Origin: Notolepis coatsorum
Taxonomy: Eukaryota; Chordata; Actinopteri; Aulopiformes; Paralepididae
Reading direction: 5' to 3'
Assembly: GCA_963971535.1 (NCBI GenBank)
Contig: OZ020589.1
Span: 95,972,324-96,036,323 of the forward strand
Length of the DNA: 64,000 nt
A model generated the notes under the pieces. The model was not told the DNA's origin and did not search any database. It saw nothing but the letters and a program-made list of their open reading frames with translations. A program made the translations under genes and the position numbers. Below, piece after piece: positions 26,801-38,800 of this stretch. Each line of letters starts with the position of its first letter. Position 1 is the first letter of the stretch.

Positions 26801-29800
26801 GCCAAGTAACCATTTTTGGCCACTTCCCCATACAATATATTTAGCCAGGTGGGAGAGGGGGGATCTTTAATCTATGAAAAAAACTTTTTCCAGACAATCA
26901 GCACAGGTCAGGCTATGACACAGATATTGTCACCATCCCATCTGACCAATCAGGATAGACCCTGGGGATCTGCAACTTCCTTCTTTTCACCACATCAAAA
27001 AAATGCCAATTTTTGCACCCGCTCTTCAAAATCCATTATTTCCTCAACAAGTCATGGTGAGTTGATAACATTTACTAATTTTTGCAGTTGAACAATCATT
27101 GTAAAGGATGGGATAGGTGTTTTTTGCATAGGATTAGTGAAATCAGGATTTGTTCTTACTGTAGCTAAAAAGTGGTGAAGCCATAAACGGTCATATGCCC
27201 CTTCAGGTGAAGTGACAGTGTCCATTTTTTGACATATGCCTGATGCATCTAGTCAGTCACACTTAGGGTATTACTTCTACCATGTAGTACCCTGTAGTGC
27301 TGTAGTGCCATGTAGTACCCTGTATTGCCATGTAGTACCCTGTAGTACCATGTATTGCCATGTAGTACCCTGTATTGTCATGTTGAGAGAGTCAACAGCT
27401 TTAAGTACCTCGGAGCCTACATATCCGAGGACTTGACATGGACCACACACATTGACAGTGTTGTGAAGAAGGCACGACAATGCCTCTACTTCCTCAGGCG
27501 CCTAAGGAAGTTCCAAGTCAGTCAGAAGATCCTTAAGAACTTCTACTCATGTACAATAGAGAGCATCCTGACTGGCAACATCACCTCCTGGTTTGGGAAT
27601 AGCACTGCACAAGACCGAAGCAGACTACAAAGAGTGACACGTTCAGCCAAACGCACAATTGGAGGGGGGCTCCCCACCCTCCAGAACATTTACAACAAGC
27701 GGTGCAGGGGCAAGGCTAAGAGAATCATTAAAGACTCCAGTCACCCGAACAACTGCCTCTTTGAACTGCTGCGGTCAGGCAAGCGATACCGGAGTCTCAA
27801 GGCGAGCACAGAAAGACTCAGAAGAAGCTTCTATCCCCAGGCCATCAGGCTGCTCAACGAACAATGAACACTACACAACAACAACCATCAAACGCACATA
27901 ACACACACATCCACACGCACACACTCACTTTAAACAAACACACTGTAGCACCCACTCCCCACACTTTATAGCACACACTCACTTTAAACAAACACACTGT
28001 AGCACCCACTCCCCACACTTTATATTTATTGATGAAGGATTGCACTACAACTCGTACACCTTACTGTAAATTGTACCTAAATTGTACCTCATCCCATTTC
28101 TGCTTTGCACTATATAGTATTGTACATTAGTACACTGCATAGTATTGTATATTATATGGTAACTCAGTTACGTCTATTCTGCATCGAACATTGTACATAT
28201 GTCTATACTGAACACTGGGACCTCATTTTCTACTTCTAATTTACATGCTATACTATGTTATTTGATACTATCTTGTCTAGCACAGTCTCTGGAGCGTAAC
28301 AGTAAGAAGCATTTTGTATGAAAGTATTCTGTACTTCTGTATGACAACTATTAAAGAAACTTGAAACTAGTACCCTGTAGTGCCATGTAGTACCATGTAT
28401 TACCCTGTAGTACCATGTAGTACCATGTAGTATCATGTAGTACCATGTAGTTATATAGTTTTGTCCGCTATTCTTATTTGGGCCTTTATCGACTACTGTT
28501 GCCATGGCAACGCAAATTCAAGAAAACTCCCAATACATTTTCTTATTTATTTTATGTTATGAATCAGCCTGCCAAGTTTCATAGATATGCTCCCTAAGGA
28601 AAAATATGCCCCATAGCCCCCACATTTTTAGGGGTACCGGTCGAGGGCCTGTTTACGGATACTTTGGTTAACCTTAATTTACAGGGGGGAAATCTATTTT
28701 TATTTTTTTTTCATAATTGTAGATAACTTTTGAAATAGCACCAAAATAACATTCTAGAGTTGAAATTGTGAATTTCCAGGTATTTCAAGAAGTGACCGAT
28801 AAAGGAAAGAACTGATGTGGTTCTTGTATAGTATAGTTTAGAAATAGCATAAGGATATAGAGTAAAAACTGTATATTGTATAGTAGTGTACATAGGACCC
28901 AGTGCCTAATTCGTAGCTAACATTGTATTGCATTATCTCAGGACTTTAACATGTCTATTTTATCATGCCTATTTCATGTCTATTTTATTACCTGTTTATT
29001 ATGTCTATTTTATTATTTAGTATTATTGCACAATCAAAGCGGGCATGGCCACCCACATTTCACTGTATACCCTGGTATGTAAGTGACAAATAAACCTCTT
29101 GAATCTTGAAAAATACCTAACCCTTTAATGTTCACTCCAAGAAAACAACTATGTAAAAATTATTCTTTTGTATTTTTTATGTTATATATAGTAATAGCTT
29201 ACGCTCTGCTCGTAGTGGAACATATCCCATATCAGTCTAATACTGAATACATTTCTTCACATGTACACACCCATCCGCCTGGCCACACCCCCATCCGCTC
29301 CTCTACATAAGCGGGGATGTGGCCATACTAACAGCTCCTTCCCTATTTTCACCACCGACAAGTGTCTGTATACACCACTTGAGTTTAGTGCCGAAATAGT
29401 TGTTGGAAAGGAGCTACGTGGACATTGTATCTTATTTTTTCTCTCGCCAATTTACGAGAAAAGCTAAGTCATAATGTCTGCACCTTCGGGGGGTTCGAGC
29501 GCTCACAACGTCACCCTTCACCAGCGCTTCTCCATTGCCGTGTCCGCCGTGCGTCGTGGGGCTGCTCTGACTCCACGTTGTGGCAGTCAGATACGCCCGA
29601 GCAGTGCCCGGTGGTGAGTCAGCCTCTCCGAGGGGCCGTGGCTCGAGACTAACGATGTCCCGTCGTCCCGGGGACGATCAAATATTGATTTGGGACGAAC
29701 AGAAATCATTGCCGGGACACAAATGGGACGAAGAGGATTTTTTTTTTTTAACAGGAAATGTCAATTAGCCGACTGTCAGTGCGCGCACATATTGCTGTCA

Positions 29801-32800
29801 AACGGTGCGTGTCTCGTGCCGACTTAGTTGACAGAGAGACGGCAACATTATCATGTGGGGTTCACTGAAGTCTAAACGTTGCATGATTTGCCGAATCCAA
29901 TGACTATCTCCGCTGTCCCAACGCAGCGATACGCTAATCCAGCATCAAGCTCCCGCCCACCATTCTGATCAGCAAACCACAGGTCGCGCTGCAGCAGCCC
30001 CAAATTTATCTCGACATCGAAAAAGAAAGAGATTAAAAATGGCCAGGAACTGGTGATACTTACTGTGTGCGTGAACATAATCCCTTGGACATGAACTGAC
30101 GGTACGTTTTTATTGATATATCATTGGGATCCCCCTCCGAAATTGGTCAACACGTCACCATGCATTTTGGCCGGAGCTTAAAAAAGCACGGTGGACACGG
30201 TGGACACCTTACGTCTGTGTTTATAATGAATGAATGGTAAAACGGATTATATTGAAACATAGTGCGAGCACTCACAACAACTATTCACACAATTTAAAAC
30301 AGCCCATATTTATTATAGTTGACAGTCGCACGAGACCACTATACAAGAACCTTGAAAATATCAGAATGTTATAAAAATAAAAATAAACGTTATACTGGCA
30401 TCCTCTCAGTGAAGAGAGCACCGCAAATATGCTGCGCTATTTGAAGAGGATAAACACAGCAGAAGAAGATGGAGAACAGACACACACTGACCAACAGGGA
30501 ACTGCATCCAACAATACAACCCCTGACTCTAACGTAAGGACACATTTAAATAACAGAAGTGTAATGTTATCCACAACGCCCCAACCCTGGACACCTTCAA
30601 AACTGCTCTAAAAACACCAAGGCTTTTCCCCATCAGTTAGTTTAGATTAGATTAGGTCCATTATCCATTATCCCTAACCTTCCCTCATTCCCTTTTTCCC
30701 CCCTATTTCCCTAGCCCTATTTTTTGTCCTGATTGTGAAGCGACCTTGGGTTCTATGAAAGGCGCTATATAAATTTGATCTATTATTATTGGAACTGTAT
30801 ATAGTTATCGACACGTTCTAGTTATAGCTGCTTATTATCTTTGTGCTTACAATAATCAAAAGGTACGGTACACAGTAGGTCTCACCCTCTGTGCCATTAT
30901 CAGCACAAAATATGTCCCCATATGATCAAATTGACGTTGATAGATTATATATATAAAAGAAAATTGGGACGGTTTACATTCACTTTGGGACGGTTAAAAC
31001 TGTATTTCGGGGCTGGCTTTGGGGTTGTGCTGGAGCCGAACGAGAGTGCTCTTGCCCCGTCTCCGATGGAAACTGAGGATCACATGGAGGGGGCGAGAGC
31101 ACTCTTGTTTGATGAGCCAATGGATTCGTATCATTCTCCCCCTCGGGGTGTGGCAGGGAGTGTTGCGTCTCCTTGGGGTCCCTTGTTCTCCGGTGTTGGG
31201 TTAGAACCTCCGACCCCGAGACAAGATGCCCAGCTATCTGCCGCGTCGGATGATGGCGCCCGACATGGCAGCCTCCCGTACGTGAGGGACGCGAGTGACG
31301 TGGAGGGAGGTACGCAAGGGGAGTTGCTTGCCTTGTTCCCCGAGCTCATGGCGGCCGCCGCAGCCGCTATTGGCATGGCGTTGCTGCAGCCTCTGCCTGC
31401 ACCTGTCCCTGATGACATGATAGGTCATCTCTGGCAACGTCGTCCTGTGAGAGAGACAGGCGTTGTCTGCCCATTCTTCCCTTCAATGGAGGCCTACGTG
31501 AAACAGGGACAGGTAATCTCCCGCATCACTGGCCTTACCCCCGCCTACGTGCCAGTCACACGGGTGGTGGGTTTGGTCCAGGGACTAAAGGACAGGGTGC
31601 CTCGGCTTGATAGCCCGATGACATCCATACTTTGTCCCGAAGTGGTGTGGGAGCCGTTGCGGAAGCCGGTTCCCCAAGGGAAATTGGCTAGGCAGATGGC
31701 TAATTGGAGTGACCAGGCATACATCGCCGCGACTCAGAGCCTAGCTGCGACGTCTAACATCGCGCAGCTAGCGCGCTACATGTCAGGGATGATGGCGGGC
31801 CGGTCGGTATTGGATCACCACCATCAATATCTTCACGCCCAAGCGGCTGGAGCCATCCTGCACCTTACCCAGCTGCAGGCGATAGCCGCCGGGAAGGGGC
31901 GCGCCCTGGCCACTCTGTCCCAGCGCCACCTTTGGCTGGAGCAGGCGAGGGTGCCGGAACAGAAGAGGATTCCCCTGCTCACGGCCCCCCTCTCCGATGC
32001 TGGGCTGTTCGGGTCGGCCATGCAGCAGATGACGGCTGCCTGCAGAGAGATGGAGGAGGAGCGCTCTGTGCTCCAACCCCATTTCCCCCGACCCGATGCC
32101 ACCGGTGATGGCCGACGAAAGCAACGCCGGCAGAGGACCGCGACCGTTGCCTCCGCCACCACCGCCGCCGCTGCTGGGCCTTCGTCCAAGAAGGCCAGGA
32201 GTGGAGGGAGTGCCTCGTCCGCCGCAGCCAGCCGCACCACGCCCGGAGGTGACGGTAAGGATCGACGTGACCAGGCTCCCCAGAACAGTCCCTCCGGGCC
32301 GGCTCCCCGTGGGGGCAAGCACCGCTAGTGACTCTCCCCTGTTTACCCCTGTCCCTTTCCCCTCCGCGTGAATATTAAAGGCAACCAACTTGTGTTTGGC
32401 TTTTCTCTGATTGGCCGCGCCCCCCCGCCCCCACGCGCAGGCAAGCGCAGTCGTCCCACGTCCCAAATGAAATTCAAGGAGCGCAAGCGAGCGGCAGCGC
32501 GGGCAACCAACTTGTGTACCATGGGCTGCTGTTCCAACGCACTTGTGTTGGGCTGCTGTTTCACTCGTGTATAAACAAAGCCCATACAGTTATGAAACGC
32601 GCTGAACTAGAAAGCGTAACGTTATTATGTTTCGCGTTTTTAACAACCAACTACCAGATTCACTCGTGTATAAACAAAGCCCATACAGTTATGAAATGCG
32701 CTGAACTAGAAAGCGTAACGTTATTATGTTTCGCGTTCCATTGATTAACGCCATTACCTGCTGTGCTGTAGGAAGCAGAGGTACAGTAAGTTACAGTAGG

Positions 32801-35800
32801 TGTAGGTTACATGTTTAATCAAAGCCCATACAATTTTTTAGATGAATGATTGTGGATATAATATAGAAAACACATCATAAAATCTCGAGACTCCAGTGAT
32901 AAAACCCAGTGCAGTCTATGTCTCTATGATACCTGCTGTGCTGTAGGAAGCAGAGGTACAGTAAATTACAGTAGGTATAGGTTACATGTTTAATCAAAGC
33001 CCATACAATTTTTTAGATGAATGATTGTGGATATAATATAGAAAACACATCATTATGATATTGTCAGAGGGAGAGGCATGACTTCACGACAGCCATATTA
33101 GACACTCACTGTACATCAGTGTGGAACTGTAACGTTATATGTTATTTCGCCCGTGGAGGCTGCTGAGCCTGAAGCGCCAGCGGGGCGACGCGGTGGTTTA
33201 TCCCCGGCTTCCGTGCGCCGCCGCCGGCTTGATACAGCTTCAGCAGCAGCAGCGGCGGTGCTCTGTTGTAGGAAGCCCTTCAATGACAGCGGCGCGCTCT
33301 CATATTTTGCAAATGCATAAACTATATCTTAAATTATGGCTATGTGTCTAATATGGCTGTCGCTTATCAATGACTTCGCGACAGCCATATTAGACACATC
33401 GCCATAATTTAAGATATAGTTTATGCATTCGCAAATATGAGAGCTCTGTCATTGAAGTGGGTGGTGGCAGCATTACTAACAGTAGCGATTTTTATTGTTT
33501 TGTCATGACCAAACATAATCCCAACATAGATAGGAGGTGTACTGTATGTCAAATGTCGGTCATGTGGTAGAAGAGTTTAGTACAGTCACACAACAGAACA
33601 CCGCTGTAGTACAGTCACACAACAGAACACCGCTGGTTCGACCAGTGCTCCTGCCGCGTCTCTCTTGCCGCAAGGGCGTGTGCTAGTGGATTGATTGATT
33701 GGCCGTGTGGCCAATCAGAGAAACGCTGAACGAAAAGCTGAACACAAGTTGGTTGCCTTTAATATTCACGCTTCCCCTCCCCAACATATAATTGTTACTA
33801 AATAAAAGGTCCCTCCTGGTGGGGGACTGTTTTTTGTTACAAACTGTGTGTTATTCACTGTTATATATTGGGGATACGATGTGTAAACCCTCACCTAGCT
33901 GTGGGGTTGTGTGTTTGTTTAGGAGAGTTTCTTGTAAATCGTTCTGGTCGCTATATATATATTATGTGTGCTTGGCAAGGCCTGTGGCTAGCACTCGGTC
34001 GAAAGACTGGTCTTCCCTAATCATGAAGAAGACTGTTCTTCTTGTAATGGTAAATTTTACAGTTTTTTTTATCTGAGGGGGTTGTGTGTATTCTGTTACG
34101 TTGGAAACATGGCATCGAGTCCACAACTTGGTTAGAGTGTTAGCCTACAGAAGTGCTCATATATGTAGCTTGTACCGAGGTCTTGACCCTCTCTTAAACG
34201 TCTGTGTTTTTCTTTAGACATAAAACACGGGTGACGTGTTTCGCACATAAGCCTAAAGCCTTGTATATAAAACCCGTTCGCAAACGAGTTGTCGTCTGTG
34301 GCTGGCGTGCATTGGTTTAGTTTATCCTAGTGGATACACGCTTTTCATGTAGCATGCTAGGTACACGAGTATCATCTCTGCTGGTTGTTTTTCATCGTAT
34401 CCGGGGTGTGGGGTCATGAGGGGGTGAACTGATAAACCTCCCTCCTCTTTTTTTCTGATTGGTCAGGGGGTTGGCCCTCCTGTTGGGTCAGCGTGTCACA
34501 GGGTAGGGAGAGGGGGGGTGGGGAAGGGAGTTCCCTGGTCCCACGCCATATTTGGGCAGGTGGGTAACGGAATTCCCCCCGCCATAGAGTACGTCACTGG
34601 GCGCGTTTCTATTGGTTGTGAGACTTCCGTGAGTTCTTTTCAGGCTCCATGTTGTGGACCTCTGTTATTGTCAAGATGAGTTATGCGGTGCGTGAGAACT
34701 TAAAAAGAAGTTTTCTGCTCTGCGCTCTGTTGCATATGTCTTGAGCTTTTGGTCACGTAGCTCAATGTTACATATATCTTTTCAATTATTACTCACGTGG
34801 GAAGTCTCTCTGGGGGTTCCCCGTCTCCTCTCTTTTATACAGAGCAGGGTTGACAGGGGTGTTTTCCCTCGGACGCGTCATATGGGACCCATATCTGTGT
34901 CTCTTGGCCGGCTTCCTGCCGCTCTGCCAGGCGCCTCATTGCTTTTACCAAACGGTTCGTGTGTTTTGCGAATCTGATTGGCCACTGACGTTTCTGGGAC
35001 GTTTCTGGTCATGCGACATGTGCGCCCAATCGTGTGACGGCAAGTTCTTTGGACGGTTAAGCTTAGGCGCTCTTCCGAAGTTGGTTAAGGTTAGAGTTTG
35101 TCTTAGAGCATGGCGATAGAACGCCAGCCCTGATTCCAAACTCTAACCTTAACCAAACCCCGAAAGAGTCGCCTAAGCTTAACCAGTGTTATACAACGGC
35201 ATGCAAATTTCTCGATTCTGATTGGCTGAAACAGTCCATTTACACGTATGTATAGGGACCATTCTACGGTCCTGGTCCCAGGACCCGCCCACAACCGAAT
35301 CACATCACTCCGCCAGGATCACTCCGTCGGCAAAAACAAGATGGCGGACAATAATCTTTAACAAATGGATATGTTGATAGCGTCATAACGACTAAATATA
35401 AAGCGATTCTGTCAAGGCGAATGTCTTAGTCCTTTAAACAATGTTGGATGATGTAATTGATGGGTCATGAGTCATTTTAGAACAAAAGAAAAATCGCGGA
35501 TTGATTGATTGATTATTTGCAATTTTATTTTAAATTTCTACTTCCTTCCCCCGGACTGCAGCGTTCACTCTCACACTGTCCGACGCTGGCGTACCCACCC
35601 ACCCCCACACAAACACACACACACACACACACTCCTGTCTGCAACAGCGGGGGAGTCAGACTGAGAGAGAAGCAGCGCTGTTTTAAGTGAGCATGGTCTA
35701 TTGAATTGATTGGTTGATTGCTAATTTTATTACTGTACGCCTGGTTTCCAACTGGTTAAGTTTAGGCTAAAAAAATAAATAAAAAAATAGGGCGAAGAAA

Positions 35801-38800
35801 ACTTTTTAATTTGTTTTACCTACTTTCTATAGAAGCATCTAAGAATGAAGTTCTATAGAAAGTAGGTCTGCATCCCCTTAACAATTGTGTGTATTGAGCC
35901 GTACTGTATTGTACCCATTCTGCATCTGGTAATACAATTTTCAATCAATCAATCATTCCAATAACCACTAACTTCATAATTAAAAACTAAAGAAAAGTTG
36001 GATGTGTTAGTTGGTTAGATGTCCTAGTTGAAAGGCAGTTGGATGTGTTAGTTGGTTCGATGTCTTAGTTGAAAGGCAGTTGGATGTGTTAGTTGGTTGG
36101 ATGCCTTAGTTGAAAGGCAGTTGGATGTGTTAGTTCCAATAACACACAGTTGGATGTGTTAGTTGGTTGGATGCACTTCAAGCTGCTTCCAATAACACAC
36201 AGTTGGATGTGTTAGTTGGTTGGATGCACTTCCGAGCTGCTTCCACATGGAGGCAACTTGTCTTTTTTGTAGTTGTGGGAACAAGTTTTTCTGGCGGATG
36301 GTTCTCAATAAATCTTCGATTAATGTGTTTATTGTATAGCAATGAGGTTGGATGAATGTGGCAGTTGTATAAAAGCATTACACCACTTGCAGTCGTGATT
36401 TGTGAACAATAAACCATGCCTAGGGGGGGGTCTAATGACCACCCCTAGGCATGGTTTATTATTCACAAACCACTCCTGCGCGTGATGTAATGCTTAAATA
36501 AACTAGGCGTTAGGTCGTTTGCAGGCTGTTCGACGCGGAAATGGGCTAAGACACTGCTCGTCATGCGATTGGGCGCACATGTCACATGACCAGAAACGTG
36601 CATGGCCAATCAGAGCGGAAAACGGGAACGCGGAAACGGGAACCGTTTGGTAAAAGCATAGACACCTCCCAGGCGGCTTGGAGGGAACGTTATCTGGGTT
36701 CTTGTTAGAATTACCATTGATATGTTTTGGGTCTCGACGTGTACATAGTGCTGGCCCTGGGTGCTTCTGTGTGGAACCACGCATGGGCTTGCACGCTTTG
36801 GTTGCTCATCATGGAAACATGGTTTTTATGGGGCAACTAGGATGGAGTTTGTCTCTTCCGAGCGCCAGTGTACTAGGTTAGTCTCGATGAATTCTCGTTC
36901 ATCTCTGGGGGGAGATAACGGAATAGATCAAAGCATTGGCGGAGGGGTCTCACGCTTTTGGGGTGGGCCACCGGGCGCGGTGCTTTTATGTTCTGACCGT
37001 CTTGGTGGCACCCTCTGTGATGTTTTAGATCGACACGCGTACCTACCCCCCTCTTAGGACTGGGGATGGTGGCGTGATTAGGACACAGGACTGGTTCTGG
37101 TCACGCCGGACCAGGTCAGTTAACCCGTTGTCCGCCGGGGCGCAGATCTGCTGTTCTGGTACCCTGAAGGACTTGTGCTTTTTCGGGGGGGGAAATGCCG
37201 GGTTAACTGACCCTCTTTTCTCCTGCTTGGCGGGGCTGAGAGGGGGCTGTCGAGGTGGTTCTTGTACCCTTCTCGCATCCCTGTGTACATCCCGGTCCGC
37301 CGGGCCCAGGTCCGGACTCGTTCTCGTCGACCTGTTGGCCTGGGTTAACCCCTTCTTGAGAACTGAAACACTTGTACTGCTGTATAGCCGGTGTATACTT
37401 GCAGTTGTGTTTGAGTTTTTTCTTGGGGGGGTTATAGGAACAACCGCCTCCTGTTAAACTAAACATAGGGTGGTGGTTGGTTTCCAGGTGTGTTGGTAGC
37501 GGAGTCGACACTCGGGTTAGGCCGGGCTTGACCCCGTCTGCCTGCGAGTGTGCCCCTGCACCTTTCATGACGTCTGCCAATCATCTCAGCCTTCTCTGCA
37601 GGGTCAGGTTTTTTTGTGGAGGCTGCGACATGGTGCACAGCATACCGAACGCCCCTTCCACCGGGGTGCTGTTTTCAGCAAACCCCTTAGGCGCCTGTCT
37701 AGTCCGCAGTGCTCCAGGCACAGGTCGAGTCCTTTTGACCTGTTGCCTGGATTGAGGGATCAACCTCTTTGGGGGTTGTCTCCCCGGTGCGCTGCCTGGT
37801 CCCGCTGTGGGGGTGTAGCCTCTTGAGTGCTTCAGGGCAGCGTGTTGTAGGGGGGGGAAGGGCCTGCTCTTGGATGGGCCCTGTCCGATACGCTGGCGAT
37901 GTGGGGGGTGGTGTCACTAGTGACCGCCTGGTGGGGTCTCGATGCTGCGGCGTCATTGGCCTCACCAGGCCCCCTTTTCCGGGGGGTCCTGACCCTTCCT
38001 GGGGCTGGGTCCTCCTTCACGCTCCGTTGCTACGGCCTTGCCACAGGGTTGGGTTCTTGACCTTGACCCCGTGATATTAGGGATTGTAACAGGTTTTTTT
38101 TCCTTCCCGTTCGTTCCCTAGTGGCATGTGGGTTGCACGCCTGTGTAGTCGTGGGTTCTTCTGTGGGAAGGTAAGTCCCACGATCTGCTCACCCTGTGCG
38201 TTTGAGTTGCTAAACCCTCTTCGCACAGTCGGATCCGATTCCCTCCCGTCCTCCACTAGGGGGGTCCGGGGGCTCGGGTACTCCCCGGTTCTGATGGTTG
38301 TGGGGGGCCTCAGCGGGCACATTTGTTGAGCTTCCGCTCTGCTCAGCTCCTGTGTTCCACTACGAGCAGAGCGTAAGCTATTACGATATATAACATACGG
38401 TTATCCTATAACCATATAGTTATACGAGTATAGCGAGCGCTCTGCTCGGACTCACTGAGGACCCCGTGGTCTTCGCCTTCGGTGGTGAAAGACTTGGGAA
38501 GGAGCTGTTAGTATGGCCACATCCCCGCTTATGTAGAGGAGCAGATGGGGGTGTGGCCAGGCGGATGGGTGTGTACATGTGAAGAAATGTATTCAGTATT
38601 AGACTGATATGGGCTATGTTCCACTACGAGCAGAGCGCTCGCTATACTCATATAACTATGGTACAAAATGGCACAAAAGGTGGTCACAAAGATCAATCAG
38701 AGAATAAAATTTCTCAGTAGAGTGTCCACCTATATTAACAGGTCAGCAATGGAAGTCCTGGCAGGGGCACTGATCCAATGTCATTATGACTATGCATGCT

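Larger units (their letters stand above)
27281..28450. repeat. GTAGTACC-type minisatellite, split by a LINE
   Basis: Units built on 'ccatgtagtaccctgtagta' occur at 27281-27378 and again at 28368-28450. The LINE fragment at 27380-28367 sits between the two halves. Confidence 0.85.
29176..38654 (+). mobile_element. DIRS-like retroelement fossil with ITRs and ICR
   Basis: The left terminal repeat (29176-29345) is inverted at the right end (38515-38654). Just inside the right repeat, 38352-38442 is complementary to the outer edges of both ends, joined. Inverted termini plus an internal complementary region is the DIRS hallmark. A 468-codon gag-like ORF lies at 30922-32328. I see no reverse transcriptase, RNase H or tyrosine recombinase to its right, where a Mutator-like element (32366-33771), a foldback element (34905-36680) and about 1.7 kb of GC-rich sequence lie. 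It looks incomplete and moderately old. It lies in a receptor-gene intron on the opposite strand. Confidence 0.8.

Noticed and set aside
31783-32466. 227-aa minus-strand ORF, and others opposite the gag-like gene
   Set aside because: GC-rich antisense shadow of the gag-like ORF; glycine/arginine-rich composition follows from the other strand.
36761-38329. Several 90-127-aa ORFs in GC-rich sequence
   Set aside because: Open frames are expected by chance in this composition; none has an RT, recombinase or other known motif.
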